DNA from: an uncultured Collinsella sp.
GTDB taxonomy: Bacteria > Actinomycetota > Coriobacteriia > Coriobacteriales > Coriobacteriaceae
Assembly: GCA_958372035.1 (NCBI GenBank)
Contig: CATXML010000056.1
Coordinates: 1-7,420 of the forward strand
Length of the DNA stretch: 7,420 bases
Direction: 5' to 3'
Shown: piece by piece, positions 1 to 7,122 of the stretch
Position numbering within the stretch: the first letter of the stretch is position 1
Layout of the letters: each line of letters opens with the position of its first letter
The notes under the pieces: model-generated
Told to the model about the DNA's origin: nothing
Database searches by the model: none
What the model saw: the letters and a program-made list of their open reading frames with translations, nothing else
Position numbers and translations under genes: made by a program

Positions 1-40
1 AACGTGCCGCACGTGCCAAGTGGCGCGTGCGGCACGTTTT
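1..40 (-). terminator. Probable rho-independent terminator after metH
   Basis: A perfect 13-bp inverted repeat (1-13 against 26-38, arm AACGTGCCGCACG) continues inward through a G-U pair and GCC/GGC pairing to a tiny loop, giving a nearly unbroken stem of about 17 bp. It begins 26 nt beyond the metH stop, where the operon should end. Read on the minus strand the stem ends in TT and the rest of any U-tract lies outside the window. Read on the plus strand it ends in TTTT (37-40), so it may work in both directions for a convergent gene to the left. Confidence 0.75.
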
Positions 41-63
41 GGTGCTCGGTTGTTTCCGTTGTG

Positions 64-2622
64 TTACTTCCCAAAGACCTCTTCGGCGATACGAGCGCTC
101 TCGGCGGCGTCCTTGGCGTAGTAGTCCGCGCCGATTTGCTTGGCGTATTCGGGGGTGAGCACGGCGCCGCCCACGATGATCTTGACGCCCGGAACCTCGG
201 CATGGAGCAACTTGATGGTCTCCTCCATGGCGACGACCGTGGTGGTCATAAGCGCCGAGAGGCCGACGAGCTTAATGTCGCGCTCCTTGACGGTCTTGAG
301 CACTTCCTGCGGATCGACGTCGCGGCCCAGATCAAAGACGGTATAGCCGTAGTTGTCGAGCAGCATCTTGACGATGTTCTTGCCGATATCGTGGATGTCG
401 CCCTTGACGGTGGCCACGCAGATCTTACCCTTGTCGGCAATCTCGCCGGCGGGCATCAGGCGCTTGATGGTGTCGAAGCCCACGCGCGCGGCCTCGGCCG
501 AGGCCATGAGTTGCGGCAAGAAGAACTTTCCCTGGTCAAAGAGGACGCCAACCTCGTCGAGAGCGGGGATAAAGTGATTGTTGATGAGGTCCATAGCGTC
601 GTGGTCTGTCAGCAGACGCTCGGTCTCGGCAGCGATCTCGCCTTTGCGGCCCGAGACGACCATTCGACGAATCGGGTCGTCGTTGCCGTCAGTGCCGGCG
701 GTGCCAGCAGCAGGCGCGGCATCACTCGATGCGGCCTGAGCCGCTGCCGGGTTGGCGGCGATCTTGTACGGATCGGTCCAGCCGGCATAGCGCTCGATGT
801 ATCCGGTCGAGCCCTCGTCCTCAACGCTCAGGACGCGATAGCTGTAGACGGTGTCCATAAAGCGCTTGGAGCCCGGGTTCATGATGGGGGCGTCCAGACC
901 CGCGCCAAAAGCGGCGGCCAAAAAGACCGAACCCAGCAGCGGGCGAGCGGGCAGGCCAAAGCTGATGTTCGACACGCCGAGCGCGCATTTGACGCCCAGG
1001 CGCTCCTTGCACAGGGACATGGCGCGCAGGATCTGCTCGGCCTGGCGCTGGTTGGTCGAGGCGGTCATGACCAGGCAGTCGATGAGGATGCGGTCCGGGC
1101 CGATGCCGTAGCGGGCGGCCTCGGTCACGATGCGCTCGGCGATGGCGAAGCGAGCCTCGGCGGTATCGGGGATGCCGCCCTCGTCGAGCGTGAGGCCGAC
1201 GACGTTGGTGCCATAGTGGGCGACCAGCGGGAAGATCTCGTCCATGATCTGCTGCTTGCCGTTAACCGAGTTGATGATGGGCTTGCCGGCGTAGCGGCGC
1301 ACGGCGGCCTCGACAGCGGCGGGGTCGGTGGAGTCGATCTGCAGCGGCAGCAGCGTGGAGCCTTGGAGCTGCTCGGTGGCCTGTTGGATAATCTTGACCT
1401 CGTCGATCTCGGGCAGGCCCACGTTGACGTCCAGGATGTCGGCGCCCTGCTCCTGCTGGCTGATGCCCTGGCTCACCACGTAGTCCAGGTCGCCGTCGCG
1501 CAGGGCCTGCTGCAGGCGCTTTTTGCCGGTGGGGTTGATGCGCTCGCCGATGACGGCGATCTTGTGGCCGTCGCAGGGGAGGTCCACCACGGTCTGGGCG
1601 CTTGTGACCGACATGCTGGGCTTGCGGTGGCGCGGACTGGGCGTGTGGTTATCGATAAGCGTGCGCAGCGCTGCCATGTGCGCCGGCGTGGTGCCGCAGC
1701 AGCCGCCCACGACGCTTACGCCGTCCTCAATCATACCGGCGACGGCCACGGCGTACTCGGGCGCCTGGATATCAAAGACGGTGTTGCCGTCGTCGTCCAC
1801 GTGGGGCAGTCCTGCGTTGGCCTGCACCATAACGGGCTTGTCCGTAACGGTGAGCATGCGAGCGGCGAGTCCTCGGAGCTCGGCCGGTCCCTGGCTGCAG
1901 TTGATGCCCAAAACGTCGGCGCCGATGGCATCGAGCGTGATGGCGGCAACCTCGGGACTCGTGCCCAGGAAGGTGCGACCGTCTTCCTCAAAGGTCATGG
2001 TGGCAAAGACGGGCAGGTCGGAGTTCTCGCGGCAGGCGAGGACGGCCGCCTTGATCTCGGCCAGGTCGGTCATAGTCTCGATAATAAAGAGGTCCACGCC
2101 CGCGGCGACGCCGGCGCGCACTTCCTCGGCAAAGAGGTCGTAGGCCTCGTCGAAGCTGAGGGTACCCAAGGGGCGAAGCAGCGCGCCGATGGGGCCGATA
2201 TCGCCGGCGACGTAGTGGGCGCCGGCCGCGCGGGCGCAGGCGACAGCGGCGGCAAAGACATCTGCCACGGTGGCGGTACCGTCGAGCTTGTGGGCGTTGG
2301 CGCCAAAGGTGTTGGCGGTGATCACGTCGCAGCCGGCTTCGACGTACTGACGCTGGATGTCGGTAATGACCTGAGGCTCCTCAAAGTTGAGCAGCTCGGG
2401 CAGGGCGCCGGCCTTCATGCCGGCTGCCTGCAGCATGGTGCCCATACCGCCGTCGAACAGAAGATGCCCTGTGCCCTCGACGGCGGCGCGCAGGCGATCG
2501 TCCTTAATGCGCAGGTCATCGATCGTGCGCGTCTTGTACACAGCGCCGTTGCAGCGCGCAGTATTGACAGGTGCCGCCAGCGCAGTACCGTCAGAATCAT
2601 GAGTGATAAGCGGAGTAGACAT
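64..2622 (-). CDS. metH: Cobalamin-dependent methionine synthase lacking the reactivation domain
   Basis: This 852-aa cytoplasmic enzyme transfers the methyl group of 5-methyltetrahydrofolate to homocysteine through enzyme-bound cobalamin, giving methionine and tetrahydrofolate. The homocysteine-binding barrel spans about residues 50-325, opening with LLFDGGMGTMLQ and carrying the zinc ligands Cys242 (NCSQGP) and Cys308/Cys309 (GGCCGT). The folate-binding barrel follows (about 354-615; IGERINPTGKK near 358, DVNVGLPEID near 398, SNISFGLP near 551). An Ala/Asp-rich linker (about 622-648) leads to the four-helix cap (about 650-730) and the B12 domain with GDIHDIG (741-747), where His744 is the expected lower cobalt ligand. 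The protein stops there: the C-terminal AdoMet-binding domain of the ~1227-aa E. coli enzyme is absent and is encoded by the gene just upstream. The ATG is set by AGGAG at 2629-2633. The first ~48 residues are an extension before the usual domain start. Identification is very secure. Confidence 0.97.
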   Translation of the reverse strand: MSTPLITHDSDGTALAAPVNTARCNGAVYKTRTIDDLRIKDDRLRAAVEGTGHLLFDGGMGTMLQAAGMKAGALPELLNFEEPQVITDIQRQYVEAGCDVITANTFGANAHKLDGTATVADVFAAAVACARAAGAHYVAGDIGPIGALLRPLGTLSFDEAYDLFAEEVRAGVAAGVDLFIIETMTDLAEIKAAVLACRENSDLPVFATMTFEEDGRTFLGTSPEVAAITLDAIGADVLGINCSQGPAELRGLAARMLTVTDKPVMVQANAGLPHVDDDGNTVFDIQAPEYAVAVAGMIEDGVSVVGGCCGTTPAHMAALRTLIDNHTPSPRHRKPSMSVTSAQTVVDLPCDGHKIAVIGERINPTGKKRLQQALRDGDLDYVVSQGISQQEQGADILDVNVGLPEIDEVKIIQQATEQLQGSTLLPLQIDSTDPAAVEAAVRRYAGKPIINSVNGKQQIMDEIFPLVAHYGTNVVGLTLDEGGIPDTAEARFAIAERIVTEAARYGIGPDRILIDCLVMTASTNQRQAEQILRAMSLCKERLGVKCALGVSNISFGLPARPLLGSVFLAAAFGAGLDAPIMNPGSKRFMDTVYSYRVLSVEDEGSTGYIERYAGWTDPYKIAANPAAAQAASSDAAPAAGTAGTDGNDDPIRRMVVSGRKGEIAAETERLLTDHDAMDLINNHFIPALDEVGVLFDQGKFFLPQLMASAEAARVGFDTIKRLMPAGEIADKGKICVATVKGDIHDIGKNIVKMLLDNYGYTVFDLGRDVDPQEVLKTVKERDIKLVGLSALMTTTVVAMEETIKLLHAEVPGVKIIVGGAVLTPEYAKQIGADYYAKDAAESARIAEEVFGK

Positions 2623-2628
2623 CGATGG

Positions 2629-2633
2629 CTCCT
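2629..2633 (-). promoter_or_regulatory. Ribosome binding site of metH
   Basis: AGGAG lies 6 nt before the metH ATG and touches the TAG stop of the upstream reactivation gene (2632-2634). It supports the ATG at 2622 over downstream GTG codons and suggests that translation of the two genes is coupled. Confidence 0.8.
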
Positions 2634-3420
2634 AATGGCTGGAATAGCAGGTGGTGTGGGCGGCGTGGAAGCGGCAGTGCTCACGCATGCGGCAGATATT
2701 GCAGGTGGGGCGGCTCTGGGCGTCGTGGACCTCGCCGTCAAACAGACCGATCACCGCGGTCACGCTCTTGGTGGGCATGAGCAGGCTGGTGGGGGTAACG
2801 GTAAGCCCGATGAGCCGTGTGGCGTTGAGCGCATCCACGATCGAGCGCTGGGCCGAGAGCGGGCAGTCGCCGTAGCCGGGGCTAAAGCGCCAGTTGCCGG
2901 CGAGTCCGTGTGCGGCGGCCGCAGTCTTGACCTGTCGGTCCATTTGCTCAACAGCTGCCTCCACATAGGCAGAGCACGCGGCGTCGAGCACGGCTCCCTC
3001 GAGGGGCTGCTGGGCTCCTGTGATGCGCAGGCGACGCTCGGCGCCCATGCCGAGGGTGCATGCCATGAGCGCGGCAAAGCGGGCGTCTTTGAGATGTCGA
3101 TAGATATCGCGACCCCGCAGCTCAACGTTGGTGCCGACCAAGCGAATGCAAGGCTCACTTTGTTCGTCCACGCCCGTGGCATCGACGGCAAACACGCGGC
3201 GCACGCCACGGGGCTCAATGTCCAGTTCCAGGCGCTCGACTACAAGCTCAATACGTCGTGACAGCTCGGGCTCAATCTGCTGGCCGCCGTAACCCAGATA
3301 CCGCAGCATCTCGGCACGGTCGACACGGGGATGGTGCGCAGCATCGACACGGTAAAGCGCCGGCGACGCAAGGTCGGCCGGCACTTCGGCAGCGGTTGTA
3401 TCGATGTGCGGTTTTTCCAT
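2632..3420 (-). CDS. Stand-alone methionine synthase reactivation (AdoMet-binding) domain protein
   Basis: This 262-aa protein matches the C-terminal activation domain of MetH, which binds S-adenosylmethionine and reductively remethylates cob(II)alamin after accidental oxidation. The AdoMet-binding signature RFSPGYGDCP (residues 178-187) corresponds to the RPAPGYPACP type motif of E. coli MetH. A stretch around residues 118-150 (MACTLGMGAERR to DAACSAY) and the TPTSLLMPTKSVTAVIGL segment (209-226) also fit the family. The neighbouring MetH ends after its B12 domain, so the two polypeptides together make a complete enzyme. The chosen ATG overlaps the metF stop by one base (TAATG), with GGAG 11 nt upstream, as expected for re-initiation. 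The reading frame stays open further upstream, but only as a shadow of metF. An unusual feature is the Cys-rich tail: Cys240, Cys243, Cys249 and Cys258. Such a tail could bind metal or an Fe-S cluster, but that is inference. The electron donor, typically flavodoxin or ferredoxin, is not encoded here. Confidence 0.92.
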   Translation of the reverse strand: MEKPHIDTTAAEVPADLASPALYRVDAAHHPRVDRAEMLRYLGYGGQQIEPELSRRIELVVERLELDIEPRGVRRVFAVDATGVDEQSEPCIRLVGTNVELRGRDIYRHLKDARFAALMACTLGMGAERRLRITGAQQPLEGAVLDAACSAYVEAAVEQMDRQVKTAAAAHGLAGNWRFSPGYGDCPLSAQRSIVDALNATRLIGLTVTPTSLLMPTKSVTAVIGLFDGEVHDAQSRPTCNICRMREHCRFHAAHTTCYSSH

Positions 3421-4292
3421 TACCCCAGGCGCTCCATAATGGTCGCGGCGATCGCAGGACGGTTCATAGTGTACAGGTGCAGGCCGTCGGCGCCGTGCTC
3501 CTTGAGGTCGCAAAGTTGGCGGGCGGCATAATCTACACCGGCTGCCTGCAGGCTCTCGGGGTCGTTCTCGTACTTGGCGAGAATCTTGATGACGGGGGAG
3601 GGCAGCGACGCGCCGCACATAAAGACCATGCGGCTGATTTGCGACTTGCCCATAAACGGCATGATGCCCGCGGTAATGGGCACGGTGATGCCCGCCTTGT
3701 CGGCAAGCTCGCGAAAACGGTAGAAGCACTCGTTGTCAAAGAAGAGCTGCGTCACAAAGAAGCTCGCGCCGGCGTCCTGTTTTTGCTTGAGGTATTCGAC
3801 CGAAGCGTTGAGGTCCTCACAGGCAATGTGGCCCTCGGGGTAGGCCGCGGCGCCCACACAAAAGCCGGCGTCGACAAGCTCGGGGATGAGGTCACGGGCG
3901 TAGGCGTAGTCCGAGGCGGGCTTGTCATCCTCGGTCGCGCCAGTGGGCAGATCACCGCGCAGGGCCAGGATGTTTTCTACGCCGGCGGAGCGGTATTCGT
4001 CGATCTTGGCGACGATATCGGCGTGCGAGCGGCCCACGCAGGTAAGGTGCGCCACCGAGGGCGTATTGAATTCGCTCGTAATCATATGCGCGATGGGGGC
4101 GGTGGTGGCGCCGTTGCCCGAGCCGCCGGCAGAGCAGGTGACCGAGACAAAGCTCGGCGAAAGCTTGCACAGATCGCCTGCCACCTCGCGAGCCGTGTTG
4201 AGGGTAAGCTCGCCCTTGGGCGGGAACATCTCAAACGAAACGGGTGCGGTGCCCTGGGATGCTGCCTGCTTAAAAACCTCGTCGACGCGCAT
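3420..4292 (-). CDS. metF: 5,10-methylenetetrahydrofolate reductase
   Basis: This 290-aa flavoprotein reduces 5,10-methylenetetrahydrofolate to 5-methyltetrahydrofolate, the methyl donor used by MetH two genes downstream. The length is typical of bacterial MetF (E. coli 296 aa) and the sequence is collinear with it. VSFEMFPPKGE near residue 18 carries the catalytic glutamate (Glu21; Glu28 in E. coli). SVTCSAGGS lies near 50, AHLTCVG near 81, and LRGDLP near 111 with Asp114 of the FAD site. AAAYPEGH is near 148, TQLFFDNECFYRF near 181 with the folate-contacting Gln182, and GIMP near 209. The start at 4292 is preceded by a very good AAAGGAG (4299-4305) with 6-nt spacing, and the protein from there fits the family. 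The open frame runs 22 codons further upstream without conserved residues or a ribosome binding site. It is the first gene of the operon, so its promoter should lie in 4300-4500. I see no known SAM or cobalamin riboswitch there. Confidence 0.97.
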   Translation of the reverse strand: MRVDEVFKQAASQGTAPVSFEMFPPKGELTLNTAREVAGDLCKLSPSFVSVTCSAGGSGNGATTAPIAHMITSEFNTPSVAHLTCVGRSHADIVAKIDEYRSAGVENILALRGDLPTGATEDDKPASDYAYARDLIPELVDAGFCVGAAAYPEGHIACEDLNASVEYLKQKQDAGASFFVTQLFFDNECFYRFRELADKAGITVPITAGIMPFMGKSQISRMVFMCGASLPSPVIKILAKYENDPESLQAAGVDYAARQLCDLKEHGADGLHLYTMNRPAIAATIMERLG

Positions 4293-4298
4293 ATCGTG

Positions 4299-4305
4299 CT
4301 CCTTT
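4299..4305 (-). promoter_or_regulatory. Ribosome binding site of metF
   Basis: AAAGGAG on the minus strand, 6 nt before the ATG at 4290-4292. It is a near-perfect Shine-Dalgarno sequence and decides the metF start against the longer open frame beginning at 4358. Confidence 0.85.
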
Positions 4306-4440
4306 AGATGCGTAATAGTGTGATGTGTTGTAAGGATTCTACAGCACCACTGTGTCACGGTGGAGTTTCACTCGCTATTCGGGGATACCAATCAAAGATG
4401 CCTTGCTATCGACATTCCCTATAGCAGAGCGGTCAATCTA

Positions 4441-4498
4441 GGATGGGGCTATAAAGACTGGTATCTGATGCGAAATACCAGTTAATAGAGCCCCATCC
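4441..4498. repeat. 58-nt imperfect palindrome (large hairpin)
   Basis: The outer arms GGATGGGGCT (4441-4450) and AGCCCCATCC (4489-4498) pair perfectly over 10 bp. The inner arms ACTGGTAT (4457-4464) and ATACCAGT (4475-4482) pair over 8 bp around a 10-nt loop. The two stems are separated by symmetrical unpaired 6-nt segments. Neither side is followed by a T-tract and no gene ends here, so it is not a normal terminator. It may be a regulatory hairpin, an operator, or a small repeat element. A further ATGGGG at 4520-4525 could pair with CCCCAT at 4491-4496 as an alternative fold in a rightward transcript. Confidence 0.7.
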
Positions 4499-4562
4499 CA
4501 AATTGACTACCCTTAAACCATGGGGAGAGGTCTGCAATTTATACAGTTGATTGGCTGTTGAG

Positions 4563-4586
4563 GGCGGCAACGCCGCCGCGATGCGG
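4563..4586 (+). promoter_or_regulatory. Two GC-rich hairpins in the glnN upstream region
   Basis: GGCG-GCAA-CGCC (4563-4574) forms a short stem capped by a GNRA-type tetraloop. It is followed at once by CCGC-GAT-GCGG (4576-4586). They would be in the 5' leader if transcription starts upstream of 4560, which is not shown. A structural role is plausible; the function is unknown. Confidence 0.4.
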
Positions 4587-4612
4587 TAACCTCATTGATT
4601 GGTTTCGTGACA

Positions 4613-4633
4613 GCAACATAACGGTAATGTTGC
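4613..4633 (+). promoter_or_regulatory. Dyad GCAACAT-N7-ATGTTGC upstream of glnN
   Basis: A perfect 7-bp inverted repeat (4613-4619 and 4627-4633) with a 7-nt spacer lies about 86 nt before the glnN start. The spacing, with arm centres 14 bp apart, could suit a dimeric DNA-binding regulator, or it could be an RNA hairpin. It overlaps the weak candidate -10 CATAAC (4617-4622), a position where a bound repressor would block transcription. No regulator can be named. Confidence 0.4.
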
Positions 4634-4678
4634 GGAAACACGACGAGCCTAATCTATGACTCGTTCGTTAGTAATCAA

Positions 4679-4697
4679 CACCGCTTCTCACGCGGTG
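4679..4697 (+). promoter_or_regulatory. Hairpin just upstream of the glnN ribosome binding site
   Basis: CACCGC (4679-4684) and GCGGTG (4692-4697) form a 6-bp stem with a 7-nt loop, ending 8 nt before the AAGGGAG ribosome binding site. It leaves the binding site free as drawn. A translational role is possible but unproven. Confidence 0.4.
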
Positions 4698-4705
4698 CCG
4701 ATACG

Positions 4706-4712
4706 AAGGGAG
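4706..4712 (+). promoter_or_regulatory. Ribosome binding site of glnN
   Basis: AAGGGAG lies 6 nt before the ATG at 4719. It decides the start in favour of MAELTDRFG rather than the in-frame ATG at 4656, which has no good Shine-Dalgarno sequence. Confidence 0.85.
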
Positions 4713-4718
4713 TTCCGT

Positions 4719-6806
4719 ATGGCCGAACTTACTGACCGCTTCGGGACCATGGTGTTCTCTGAGGAAGTCATGAAGGACTACCTCCCCAAGGACATTTGGA
4801 AGCGCCTTGCTGCAACCCTCGAGGACGGTGAGCCGCTCGACCTGGATGTGGCCAACGCCGTTGCCCATGCCATGAAGGTCTGGGCCATCTCCAAGGGCGC
4901 GACACACTACGCGCACTGGTTCCAGCCGCTTTCGGGCATTACTTCCGAGAAGCACGACAGCTTCCTCGAGCCCAACCACGACGGCACCGCCATTACCAAG
5001 TTTACGGGCAAGAACCTCATCCAGGGCGAGCCCGATGCTTCCAGCTTCCCCAACGGCGGCCTGCGCGCCACCTTCGAGGCCCGTGGCTACACCGCTTGGG
5101 ATCCCACCAGCCCCGCCTTTATCAAGGACGATGTCCTGTGCATCCCCACGGCTTTCTGCTCCTACACGGGCGAGGCCCTGGACAAGAAGACCCCGCTGCT
5201 GCGTTCCATGACTGCGCTCTCGCGTGAGTCCAAGCGCGTTTTGGCGCTGTTTGGCAAGACCCCCAAGAAGGTCGTTCCTTCCGTGGGCGATGAGCAGGAG
5301 TACTTCCTGATCAAGAAGGACGCTTACCGCAAGCGCAGGGACCTGGTCATCACCGGTCGCACCCTCTTTGGCGCTGCCCCCTGCAAGGGCCAGGAGCTCG
5401 AGGAGCACTACTTTGGCGCTATCCGCCCCACCGTCTCGGCCTATATGAAGGACCTGGACGATGAACTGTGGGCGCTTGGCATTCCTGCCAAGACCAAGCA
5501 CAACGAGGTCGCCCCCTGCCAGCATGAGCTCGCCCCTGTCTACGGCGAGGTCAACGAGGCCATCGACCAGAATCTGGTCATGATGGAGAAGATGAAGCTC
5601 ATCGCCTCCCGCCACGACTTGGTCTGCCTGCTGCACGAGAAGCCCTTCGAGGGCATCAACGGTTCGGGCAAGCACAACAACTGGTCGCTTGGCACCGAGT
5701 CCGAGAACCTGCTCGACCCGGGCGACACCCCGCTCGACAACCTGCAGTTCATCGTCTTCCTCACCGCGGTGATCGAGGCCGTCGATAACTATCAGGAGCT
5801 CCTGCGTGCCTCCGTTGCCTCGGCCGGCAACGATCATCGTCTGGGCGCCAACGAGGCTCCTCCGGCGATTATGTCCATCTTCCTGGGCGACCAGCTCACC
5901 GAGGTCGTCGAGAAGATCATCGATGGCAAGGCTTCCGTCCATGCCACGCGCGGCGTGCTTGACCTGGGCGCCGATACCCTGCCCAAGCTGATGCAGGACA
6001 ACACCGACCGCAACCGCACCTCCCCGTTTGCCTTCACCGGCAACAAGTTCGAGTTCCGTGCCTGCGGCTCCGAGCAGAACGTCTCCGACTCCAACCTGGT
6101 GCTCGATGCCGCCGTGGCCAAGTCGCTCAAGTCCTTCGCCGACGCACTCGAGGGTACGCCCGAGGATAAGTTCCAGGACGCCGCGCTCGAGTACTGCAAG
6201 AAGGTGCTGACCGATCACCAGCGCATCCTGTTCTCCGGCGACGGTTACTCCGACGAGTGGCCCATCGAGGCCGAGAAGCGCGGCCTTGCCAACAACAAGA
6301 CCACGGCCGACGCTCTTCCCGCCTTTGTTTCCGATAAGGCCATTGCGCTCTTTGAGGAGACGGGCGTCCTGACCAAGGCCGAGGCCCAGTGCCGCTATGA
6401 CTGCAAGCTCGAGAAGTACAACAAGCTCATGAACATCGAGGCTACCACGATGGTTCGCGAGGCGCGTCGTACCTATCGCCCGGTCATTACCGCCTATGCC
6501 ACCAAGGTCGCTAAGGGCCTTGAGACTATTCGTGCCGCCGGTGCTGAGGCCGCCATGCAGTGCGAGCAGAACACGCTCAACAAGCTCTGCAACGGTATCA
6601 CCGCCATCAACGACTCCATCAAGGCGCTCGACGCCGTACATCAGAAGGCCGAGGCTCTCGATGGCCAGGAGCAGGCCAACGTGTACGCGCACGAGGTCGT
6701 TCCCGCTATGGATACGCTGCGTGCCGCCGTGGACGCCATGGAGGAGATCGTGGCCGCCGACTACTGGCCGGTTCCGACCTACGACGACATCCTGTTCTAC
6801 GTGTAG
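4719..6806 (+). CDS. glnN: Type III glutamine synthetase
   Basis: This 695-aa cytoplasmic enzyme makes glutamine from glutamate, ammonia and ATP, the main ammonium assimilation step. It is the large GSIII class known from Bacteroides, Butyrivibrio and cyanobacteria, about 700 aa against about 450 for GSI. The start [18 protein letters not shown] fits the family. Other conserved parts are GDEQEYFLI (190-198; counterpart of the glutamate-rich metal site of GSI), [16 protein letters not shown] (258-273), and [20 protein letters not shown] (304-323; His319 equals the active-site His of the NGSGMH motif in GSI). [19 protein letters not shown] (375-393) and [18 protein letters not shown] (430-447) follow. 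The C-terminal third (about 560-685) is largely helical, as in GSIII. All motifs are intact, with no frameshift or truncation. It stands alone, divergent from metF, with a terminator 30 nt after its TAG. Its regulation is unknown; no linked PII or ammonium transporter gene is present in the window. Confidence 0.97.
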   Translation: MAELTDRFGTMVFSEEVMKDYLPKDIWKRLAATLEDGEPLDLDVANAVAHAMKVWAISKGATHYAHWFQPLSGITSEKHDSFLEPNHDGTAITKFTGKNLIQGEPDASSFPNGGLRATFEARGYTAWDPTSPAFIKDDVLCIPTAFCSYTGEALDKKTPLLRSMTALSRESKRVLALFGKTPKKVVPSVGDEQEYFLIKKDAYRKRRDLVITGRTLFGAAPCKGQELEEHYFGAIRPTVSAYMKDLDDELWALGIPAKTKHNEVAPCQHELAPVYGEVNEAIDQNLVMMEKMKLIASRHDLVCLLHEKPFEGINGSGKHNNWSLGTESENLLDPGDTPLDNLQFIVFLTAVIEAVDNYQELLRASVASAGNDHRLGANEAPPAIMSIFLGDQLTEVVEKIIDGKASVHATRGVLDLGADTLPKLMQDNTDRNRTSPFAFTGNKFEFRACGSEQNVSDSNLVLDAAVAKSLKSFADALEGTPEDKFQDAALEYCKKVLTDHQRILFSGDGYSDEWPIEAEKRGLANNKTTADALPAFVSDKAIALFEETGVLTKAEAQCRYDCKLEKYNKLMNIEATTMVREARRTYRPVITAYATKVAKGLETIRAAGAEAAMQCEQNTLNKLCNGITAINDSIKALDAVHQKAEALDGQEQANVYAHEVVPAMDTLRAAVDAMEEIVAADYWPVPTYDDILFYV

Positions 6807-6835
6807 AGCGTAGCTGACATATCGTCACGGTATTG

Positions 6836-6873
6836 AGCCGGGGTCCGCATCGCGCGGGCCCCGGCTATTTGTT
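6836..6873 (+). terminator. Rho-independent terminator of glnN
   Basis: AGCCGGGG (6836-6843) pairs with CCCCGGCT (6859-6866). The stem continues inward through a G-U pair and CCGC/GCGG to a 5-nt loop, about 13 bp in all. It is followed by ATTTGTTT. It begins 30 nt after the glnN stop. Confidence 0.9.
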
Positions 6874-6922
6874 TGCGAAGGACGCTTTGGATCCCGCTTT
6901 GCAACTGATTCGCCCACGCAAT

Positions 6923-6961
6923 AAGGGGTCGTGGGCAAAAAACGTCAAATATGAGTACTGT
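6923..6961 (+). repeat. Left terminal inverted repeat
   Basis: It starts AAGGGGTCGTGGGC and ends CAAATATGAGTACTGT. It matches the complement of 7119-7157 at 33 of 39 positions; the six mismatches fall in the outer 23 nt and the inner 16 nt are identical. Confidence 0.75.
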
Positions 6962-7101
6962 CACAAGCCCTGTAGCATTATCTTTTTGCAAAATATGCAG
7001 TGTTACGCAACATATGTCCAAGTACTTAGCTGATAAATACCTGCAATTCCTCCGCCATAGGACGCCTTGTGTCAAAATCGCCTTCTGATGGCATGAAATC
7101 G

Positions 7102-7122
7102 CTGTTACTAAATTGGTAACAG
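7102..7122. repeat. Hairpin CTGTTAC-N7-GTAACAG overlapping the right inverted repeat
   Basis: A perfect 7-bp stem (7102-7108 with 7116-7122), one more T-G pair possible, lies at the inner edge of the right terminal repeat. Its right half carries AATTGGTAAC (7111-7120), which recurs at 7228-7237 inside the tRNA-Glu terminator. Confidence 0.5.

Larger units (their letters stand above)
4293..4718. other. Divergent intergenic region between metF and glnN
   Basis: These 426 nt separate two genes that point away from each other, so both promoters must lie here. I see no supported protein gene. It contains a 58-nt palindrome (4441-4498), three TTGATTGG 8-mers (4388-4395 minus; 4547-4554 and 4595-4602 plus), and leader hairpins before glnN. 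Promoter candidates are weak. Towards metF there is a TAGAAT at 4336-4341 without a good -35, and a TTGACC at 4431-4436 without a good -10. Towards glnN there is TTGATT (4595-4600) with CATAAC 16 nt later (4617-4622), and a TATACA at 4540-4545 without a -35. None is good enough to call. No known riboswitch or T-box consensus was recognised. Confidence 0.7.

Noticed and set aside
4..3261. 1085-codon open frame on the plus strand opposite metH and the reactivase
   Set aside because: It is the antisense shadow of two genes with clear family motifs; G/C-rich third positions remove stop codons on the opposite strand. The translation is low-complexity and matches no family I know.
3421..3729. 103-codon upstream extension of the reactivase frame
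   Set aside because: It lies entirely inside metF in another frame; the TAATG junction gives a natural start at 3420.
4293..4500. SAM or cobalamin riboswitch before the metF operon
   Set aside because: Both would make biological sense, but I cannot find the conserved core of either class (for example the B12 box), nor a terminator or antiterminator just before metF.
4656..4718. 21-codon upstream extension of glnN
   Set aside because: The ATG at 4656 has no Shine-Dalgarno sequence and the extra residues are not family-like, whereas the ATG at 4719 has AAGGGAG at ideal spacing and a family-typical start.
4668..6692. 674-codon open frame on the minus strand opposite glnN
   Set aside because: Antisense shadow of a well-conserved glutamine synthetase; Leu/Gly/Val-rich translation with no recognisable domain and no ribosome binding site.
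6833..7033. 66-codon plus-strand open frame after glnN
   Set aside because: It starts within the terminator hairpin region and crosses the left inverted repeat, with no ribosome binding site and no recognisable protein features.
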